Shown piece by piece: positions 59,704 through 64,000 of a stretch of DNA of 64,000 nucleotides (positions are counted from its first letter, which is position 1; each line of letters begins with the position of its first letter). Below the pieces are notes generated by a model, which saw nothing but the letters and a program-made list of their open reading frames with translations, made no database searches and had not been told where the DNA came from. This DNA is from Campylobacter lari (GTDB lineage: Bacteria; Campylobacterota; Campylobacteria; Campylobacterales; Campylobacteraceae): positions 1 to 64,000 of the forward strand of contig NZ_CP011372.1 of the NCBI RefSeq assembly GCF_001017575.1. The letters are read 5' to 3'. The position numbers and the translations under genes are program-made.

Positions 59704-60249
59704 ATGATGAGATTGAAAGAAAAATATGATCAAAATATCAAACCTGCTTTAGTAAAAGAATTTGATATCAAAAATCCTATGCTTATTCCTTTTATTGAAA
59801 AAGTTGTAATCAGTGTAGGTGCTGGGGAATTAGCAAAAGATCAAAAAGTATTACAAAATGTTGCAGATACTATTTCATTGATCGCTGGACAAAAAGCAGT
59901 TATCACAAAAGCTAAAAAATCAGTTGCTGGTTTTAAAGTGAGAGAAGGCTTCCCAGTAGGTGTAATGGTAACATTAAGAAAAGACAATATGTATGCTTTC
60001 TTAGATAAGCTTATTACTATAGCTCTTCCTCGTGTTAAAGACTTTAGAGGTCTTCCAAGAGATGGTTTTGATGGAAGAGGAAACTATAACTTTGGTTTAG
60101 ATGAGCAGTTAATGTTCCCAGAAGTTGAATATGATAAAATCTTAAGAACTCATGGTATGAACATTTCTATCGTTACAACAGCAAAATCAGATAAAGAGGC
60201 ACAAAAATTATTAGAATTATTTGGTGTGCCATTTGCAAAAGGAAAGTAA
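59704..60249 (+). CDS. rplE: 50S ribosomal protein L5
   Basis: L5 forms the central protuberance with 5S rRNA. The 181-residue protein contains [14 protein letters not shown] near residue 35, [18 protein letters not shown] near 69 and [19 protein letters not shown] near 110, all typical. It starts one base after rplX. Confidence 0.98.
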   Translation: MMRLKEKYDQNIKPALVKEFDIKNPMLIPFIEKVVISVGAGELAKDQKVLQNVADTISLIAGQKAVITKAKKSVAGFKVREGFPVGVMVTLRKDNMYAFLDKLITIALPRVKDFRGLPRDGFDGRGNYNFGLDEQLMFPEVEYDKILRTHGMNISIVTTAKSDKEAQKLLELFGVPFAKGK

Positions 60250-60250
60250 T

Positions 60251-60436
60251 ATGGCTAAAAAATCAATGATTGCAAAAGCTGCCCGCAAACCTAAATTTAG
60301 CGTTAGAGGGTATACTAGATGCCAAATTTGTGGAAGACCACATTCAGTTTATAGAGATTTTGGAATTTGTAGAGTTTGCTTAAGAAAAATGGCAAATGAA
60401 GGTTTAATTCCTGGTCTTAAAAAAGCAAGTTGGTAA
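60251..60436 (+). CDS. rpsN: 30S ribosomal protein S14, zinc-binding type
   Basis: S14 of the short zinc-ribbon type: 61 residues with [20 protein letters not shown], giving the CxxC pair twice, and the C-terminal [12 protein letters not shown] start at ATG 60251 ([18 protein letters not shown]), directly after rplE stop with an AAGGAAAG site; an in-frame ATG ten codons earlier lies inside rplE and is rejected. Confidence 0.97.
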   Translation: MAKKSMIAKAARKPKFSVRGYTRCQICGRPHSVYRDFGICRVCLRKMANEGLIPGLKKASW

Positions 60437-60448
60437 GAGGAAAGAACC

Positions 60449-60844
60449 ATGATAAATGATTTAATTTCAGATTCACTAACAAGAATTAGAAATGCAGGGA
60501 TGAGAAGATTAGAAACCACTCAACTTTTGCATTCTAAAGTTATCGAAGCTTTACTTGGAATTTTCCAAGCTAAAGGCTATATTGAAAGCTTTAATGTTAT
60601 TGAAGAGGATAAAAAGAAATTCATCAATGTAGTTTTAAAATACGATGAAAAAGGCAAAAGCGTAATTAACGAAGTTAAGCGCATTTCTAAACCTGGTCGT
60701 CGTGTTTATAAAGGCAAAGATGAGATCAAAAGATTTAAAAACGGTTATGGTACTATTGTAGTAAGCACTTCAAAAGGTGTTTTAGCTAACGACGAAGCTT
60801 ATAAAGCAGGCGTTGGCGGCGAAGTTTTATGTACTATTTGGTAA
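60449..60844 (+). CDS. rpsH: 30S ribosomal protein S8
   Basis: S8 binds 16S rRNA and in many bacteria represses its own operon. The 131-residue protein has [19 protein letters not shown] near residue 3 and the [15 protein letters not shown] segment near residue 106. It ends 78 bases before rplF, the only spacer above 20 bases in the operon, and this spacer contains an inverted repeat. Confidence 0.98.
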   Translation: MINDLISDSLTRIRNAGMRRLETTQLLHSKVIEALLGIFQAKGYIESFNVIEEDKKKFINVVLKYDEKGKSVINEVKRISKPGRRVYKGKDEIKRFKNGYGTIVVSTSKGVLANDEAYKAGVGGEVLCTIW

Positions 60845-60850
60845 GAGTTT

Positions 60851-60890
60851 CTACTTTTTATGGTATTCGGTATCCATTCTTATAAAGTAG
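60851..60890 (+). promoter_or_regulatory. Imperfect hairpin between rpsH and rplF
   Basis: CTACTTT at 60851-60857 pairs with AAAGTAG at 60884-60890, with an inner ATGG/CCAT pair around a GGTATTCGGTAT-type loop. It fills the unusually long spacer in the operon and lacks a T run, so it looks more like a regulatory or processing site than a terminator. Confidence 0.5.
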
Positions 60891-60922
60891 TCATATCGTA
60901 GACAAGTAAAAAGGAAAAATGA

Positions 60923-61459
60923 ATGTCTCGTATAGGTAAACAACCAGTTGCTATTCCAAGTGGAGTAGAAGTAAAATTAGAAGGTAACTTGCTAAAATTC
61001 AAAAAAGGAAATTTAGCAAAAGAGCTTGATACAAAAGCAAATGTTAATGTTGAGATTAAAGAAGGACAAATTCTTTTCTCTCCTAAAGGTGAAGATAGAC
61101 AAAGTAGAGCTTATTGGGGAACTTATAGAGCTTTAGCTCAAAACATCATCATCGGTTTAACTGATGGTTTTAGCAAAACTTTAGAAATCAACGGTGTTGG
61201 TTATAAAGCTGCGTTAAAAGGTAAAGTTCTTGAACTTGCTTTAGGTTTTTCTCATCCTATCAACTATGCTATTCCAGAAGGCATAGAAATTACTGTTGAT
61301 AAAAACAATGTTATTATCAAAGGTAGTGATAAACAAGTGGTAGGTCAAGTTGCTGCTCAAATTCGTGAATTTAGACCACCTGAGCCTTACAAAGGAAAAG
61401 GTGTTAAATATTCAGATGAGCGTATTATCCGCAAAGCTGGTAAGACATCTAAGAAGTAA
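60923..61459 (+). CDS. rplF: 50S ribosomal protein L6
   Basis: L6 lies at the factor-binding stalk base. The 178-residue protein starts [17 protein letters not shown] and has [15 protein letters not shown] near residue 88 and [19 protein letters not shown] near 148, typical of L6. A GGAAAA site precedes the ATG. Confidence 0.98.
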   Translation: MSRIGKQPVAIPSGVEVKLEGNLLKFKKGNLAKELDTKANVNVEIKEGQILFSPKGEDRQSRAYWGTYRALAQNIIIGLTDGFSKTLEINGVGYKAALKGKVLELALGFSHPINYAIPEGIEITVDKNNVIIKGSDKQVVGQVAAQIREFRPPEPYKGKGVKYSDERIIRKAGKTSKK

Positions 61460-61468
61460 GGATAGAAT

Positions 61469-61825
61469 ATGAGAGCAAATGTATTAAAAAGAAAAATATC
61501 TTTAAGAATTAAAAGAAAAAAAAGAATTAGAGCAAAAATTTCAGGAACACAAGCTCTTCCAAGAGTTTCTGTTTTCAAATCAAACAGAACTTTATATATC
61601 CAAGCTATCGATGATGTTAAAGCAGTAACTTTAGCAGCAGTAGATGGAAGAAAAATTGGTGTTAAAGCAAATAAAGAAGGTGCTAAAAAAATAGCAGCTG
61701 AATTTGCAAAAGTTTTAAAAGCTAAAAACATAGAAGAAGCAGTGTTTGATAGAAATGGTTATTTATACCATGGTGTGATTGCAGCATTAGCTGAGGCACT
61801 AAGAGAAAACGGAATCAAACTATAA
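61469..61825 (+). CDS. rplR: 50S ribosomal protein L18
   Basis: L18 binds 5S rRNA. The 118-residue protein has basic N-terminal residues [19 protein letters not shown], then [20 protein letters not shown] near residue 30 and [20 protein letters not shown] at the end, typical of L18. It starts 9 bases after rplF. Confidence 0.97.
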   Translation: MRANVLKRKISLRIKRKKRIRAKISGTQALPRVSVFKSNRTLYIQAIDDVKAVTLAAVDGRKIGVKANKEGAKKIAAEFAKVLKAKNIEEAVFDRNGYLYHGVIAALAEALRENGIKL

Positions 61826-61841
61826 CCCAAAAGGAAGATCG

Positions 61842-62285
61842 ATGGAAAAATATAATAGAGAAGAATTTGAAGAAGTAATCGTCGATATCGGCAGGGTTAC
61901 TAAGGTTGTTAAAGGTGGTAGAAGATTTAGATTTACTGCTTTAGTTATCGTTGGAAATAGAAAAGGTTTAGTTGGTGTGGGCTATGGAAAAGCTAAAGAA
62001 GTTCCAGATGCTATCAGAAAAGCAGTTGATGATGCTTTTAAAAACATTGTTGAAGTTAAAACAAAAGGTTCAACTATCCCTCATGATGTAGAAGTAAAAT
62101 ACAACGCAAGTAGAATTTTACTTAAACCAGCAAGCGAAGGTACAGGGGTTATTGCAGGTGGTTCAACACGTCCTATCGTGGAACTTGCAGGTATTAAAGA
62201 CATTTTAACTAAGTCTTTAGGTTCAAATAATTCAGCAAATGTTGTGCGTGCTACTATCAAAGCACTTACAATGCTTAAAGGATAA
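61842..62285 (+). CDS. rpsE: 30S ribosomal protein S5
   Basis: S5 acts in decoding accuracy. The 147-residue protein has [20 protein letters not shown] near residue 18, [19 protein letters not shown] near 50 and [19 protein letters not shown] near 111, diagnostic for S5. An AAGGAAGAT site precedes the ATG. Confidence 0.98.
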   Translation: MEKYNREEFEEVIVDIGRVTKVVKGGRRFRFTALVIVGNRKGLVGVGYGKAKEVPDAIRKAVDDAFKNIVEVKTKGSTIPHDVEVKYNASRILLKPASEGTGVIAGGSTRPIVELAGIKDILTKSLGSNNSANVVRATIKALTMLKG

Positions 62286-62288
62286 TCA

Positions 62289-62681
62289 ATGAATTTAACA
62301 AAAGCACCAGGTTCAACACATAAAACCAAAAGAATAGGCCGTGGTCAAGGTAGTGGTATGGGTAAAACTTCTACTAAAGGTGGAAAAGGCCAAACTGCTA
62401 GAAAAGGTTATAACGAAAAAAGAGGTTTTGAAGGGGGTCAACAACCACTTCAAAGACGCTTACCAAAAGTAGGCTTTACTTCTAAATTTGAAAAACCTTA
62501 TGTGATTAATGTTGAAAAAATCACAGCAATCAAAGAGCTTAGCGAAATTACATTCGAAACAATCAATAGCATTCATAAGCTTTCAAAAAATGTAAATAAA
62601 GTTAAGCTTATTGGGGCAAGCGCTAAAGATCTTGCTAGTAAAATTAAAGACGAGAAGATTACTTTTAGCGGACAAAAATAA
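62289..62681 (+). CDS. rplO: 50S ribosomal protein L15
   Basis: L15 is a late-assembly large-subunit protein. The 130-residue product has [20 protein letters not shown] near residue 16 and [20 protein letters not shown] near 39, the L15 signature. Its TAATG couples it to secY. Confidence 0.98.
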   Translation: MNLTKAPGSTHKTKRIGRGQGSGMGKTSTKGGKGQTARKGYNEKRGFEGGQQPLQRRLPKVGFTSKFEKPYVINVEKITAIKELSEITFETINSIHKLSKNVNKVKLIGASAKDLASKIKDEKITFSGQK

Positions 62682-63943
62682 TGAATAAAACATTGACAAA
62701 TAAAATTCTCATAACATTAGCTTTTTTATTCGCTTATAGAATATTAGCTTATGTTCCAGTTCCGGGGGTTAATGTCAGTGTTATCAAGGAATTTTTTGAT
62801 TCTAATGCATCTAATGCATTAGGCTTGTTTAATATGTTTAGTGGGGGTGCTGCTGAAAGACTTAGCATCATCTCTCTAGGCATTATGCCTTATATTACTG
62901 CTTCGATTATTATGGAGCTTTTAGCGGCAACTTTTCCTAACATAGGAAAAATGAAAAAAGAACGCGATGGTATGCAAAAATATATGCAAATTATCCGTTA
63001 TGCTACTATAGCTATCACTTTGATACAAAGTATAGGCGTTTCTATAGGCTTACAAAGTCTTCATGGAAAAGCAGGTCAATCAGCTATTATGATTGATATG
63101 AATACTTTTATCGCACTTTCTGCTGTTTCTATGCTTGCAGGTACCATGCTTTTGATGTGGATAGGTGAGCAAATCACTCAACGTGGTATAGGAAATGGTA
63201 TTTCTTTAATCATCTTTGGTGGTATTGTTTCTACAATTCCAGGTGCAATTAGTGGAACAGTAAATTTGGTAAATACAGGTGAGATGAATTTCTTGACTAT
63301 CATTGCCATTTTAGTTGTAATTTTACTTACTATTTGGGCTATTATAGTAGTAGAGCTTGGAGAAAGAAGAATTCCTATTTCTTACTCAAGAAAAGTAATC
63401 ATGCAAAATCAAAACAAACGCATTATGAACTATATACCTATTAAGATCAACTTAAGTGGTGTTATTCCTCCTATTTTTGCAAGCGCGATTTTGATGTTTC
63501 CAAGTACTATTTTGCAAACAAGTACAAATGAATATGTGTTAAAAATTTATGACTTTTTAAATCCAAACGGATTTTTCTTTCATTTTTTAACATTCTTACT
63601 TGTTATTTTCTTTGCGTATTTTTATGCATCAATTGTATTTAATGCAAAAGATATAGCTGAAAATCTTAAAAGACAAGGCGGTTTCATACCAGGTATTAGA
63701 CCAGGTGAAGGAACTGCAAATTATCTTAATGAAGTAGCATCTAGACTTACATTATCAGGTTCTATTTATTTAGGACTTGTAGCTACGTTACCATGGCTTA
63801 TTGTGAAGTTGTTTGGTGTACCTTTTTATTTTGGTGGGACTTCTGTTTTGATTGTAGTTCAAGTAGCGCTTGATACGATGAGGAAAATTGAAGCTCAAAT
63901 TTATATGAATAAATACCAAACTTTAAGTGCAGTAGGCTTATAA
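62681..63943 (+). CDS. secY: Protein translocase subunit SecY
   Basis: SecY forms the inner-membrane protein-conducting channel with SecE and SecG. The 420-residue protein shows about ten hydrophobic segments and the conserved FNMFSGGAAERLSIISLGIM stretch near residue 50, MWIGEQITQRGIGNGISLII near 157, and the C-terminal RKIEAQIYMNKYQ-like tail. It starts at an ATG overlapping the rplO stop by one base, ends the ribosomal operon, and is followed by a hairpin. Confidence 0.98.
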   Translation: MNKTLTNKILITLAFLFAYRILAYVPVPGVNVSVIKEFFDSNASNALGLFNMFSGGAAERLSIISLGIMPYITASIIMELLAATFPNIGKMKKERDGMQKYMQIIRYATIAITLIQSIGVSIGLQSLHGKAGQSAIMIDMNTFIALSAVSMLAGTMLLMWIGEQITQRGIGNGISLIIFGGIVSTIPGAISGTVNLVNTGEMNFLTIIAILVVILLTIWAIIVVELGERRIPISYSRKVIMQNQNKRIMNYIPIKINLSGVIPPIFASAILMFPSTILQTSTNEYVLKIYDFLNPNGFFFHFLTFLLVIFFAYFYASIVFNAKDIAENLKRQGGFIPGIRPGEGTANYLNEVASRLTLSGSIYLGLVATLPWLIVKLFGVPFYFGGTSVLIVVQVALDTMRKIEAQIYMNKYQTLSAVGL

Positions 63944-63974
63944 GAAAGTAGATTTTCTACTTTCTTCTCTTTTA
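63942..63974 (+). terminator. Hairpin after secY
   Basis: AAGAAAGTAGA at 63942-63952 pairs with TCTACTTTCTT at 63956-63966 over a TTT loop. The following CTCTTTT is an incomplete U tract, so partial read-through into the next gene is possible. Confidence 0.6.
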
Positions 63975-63983
63975 AGGATTTTG

Positions 63984-64000
63984 ATGAGACTAGGCGTTTT
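63984..64000 (+). CDS. Start of a gene cut by the window edge
   Basis: ATG at 63984 follows an AAGGA site five bases upstream, and the first residues read MRLGV before the sequence stops. Nothing more can be said about its product; it probably follows secY with partial read-through. Confidence 0.4.

Overview
The window is a low-GC epsilonproteobacterial chromosome segment starting exactly at dnaA. Gene content and order match the thermophilic Campylobacter group, and the complete urease cluster, the class III ribonucleotide reductase (nrdD-nrdG) and the absence of several genes found at the equivalent C. jejuni positions point to a urease-positive member of the Campylobacter lari group. Species assignment is inference from recalled gene content and protein similarity; no database search was run.

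Layout. (1) 1-4858: replication start region dnaA-dnaN-gyrB, with a DnaA-box cluster and AT-rich stretch after dnaA that looks like an origin element. (2) 4866-10308: a P-loop kinase-like gene, then ureAB-fusion/ureB/ureE/ureF/ureG/ureH in one tight operon behind its own promoter. (3) 10355-17596: queF, a small outer-membrane barrel protein, a PhnA-domain protein, thyX, pyrG, recJ, a secreted lytic transglycosylase, prfA and rpsT. (4) 17680-24905: an RNA-modification and RNA-processing block (RsuA-type pseudouridine synthase, RNase J, ksgA, nucleoside-phosphorylase-like protein, rlmN, a 36-residue membrane peptide, a radical SAM protein, an RluA-type pseudouridine synthase). (5) 24985-35795: purB, nrdA, an OPT transporter, uppP, thrS, infC, a DNA adenine methyltransferase resembling CtsM, rpmI, rplT. 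(6) 35773-45341: exported ATP-dependent DNA ligase, a znuABC-type metal importer, a methyltransferase, two TM2-domain proteins, pyrC, an HTH protein, dgkA, eptC, exoA, mntP, tRNA-Glu. (7) 45547-54027: a DUF285/BspA-type repeat protein, nrdD-nrdG, sodB, purM, coaE, dapF, a Bax-like glucosaminidase, an ATPase, tRNA-Ala. (8) 54254-63943: the S10-spc ribosomal protein operon from rpsJ to secY. A new gene starts at 63984 and is cut by the window edge.

How it works together. Most genes are housekeeping. The accessory functions are ammonia production by urease, oxygen-independent dNTP synthesis, metal handling (Zn-type import, Mn efflux, Fe superoxide dismutase), envelope decoration and DNA uptake or modification (CtsM-like methylase, exported ligase).

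The most notable structural signals are three sequences close to the bacterial ParB site parS, all inside coding genes 10-24 kb from dnaA; a DnaA-box cluster; a strong terminator hairpin lying inside the signal-peptide codons of the DNA ligase; a methyltransferase gene lying inside the classical thrS-infC-rpmI-rplT cluster; and structured spacers before rplT and rplF. I found no CRISPR array, insertion sequence, prophage or long homopolymeric G tract. No gene-free stretch exceeds 300 bases; the longest are about 226 bases before rpsJ and 205 bases after tRNA-Glu.
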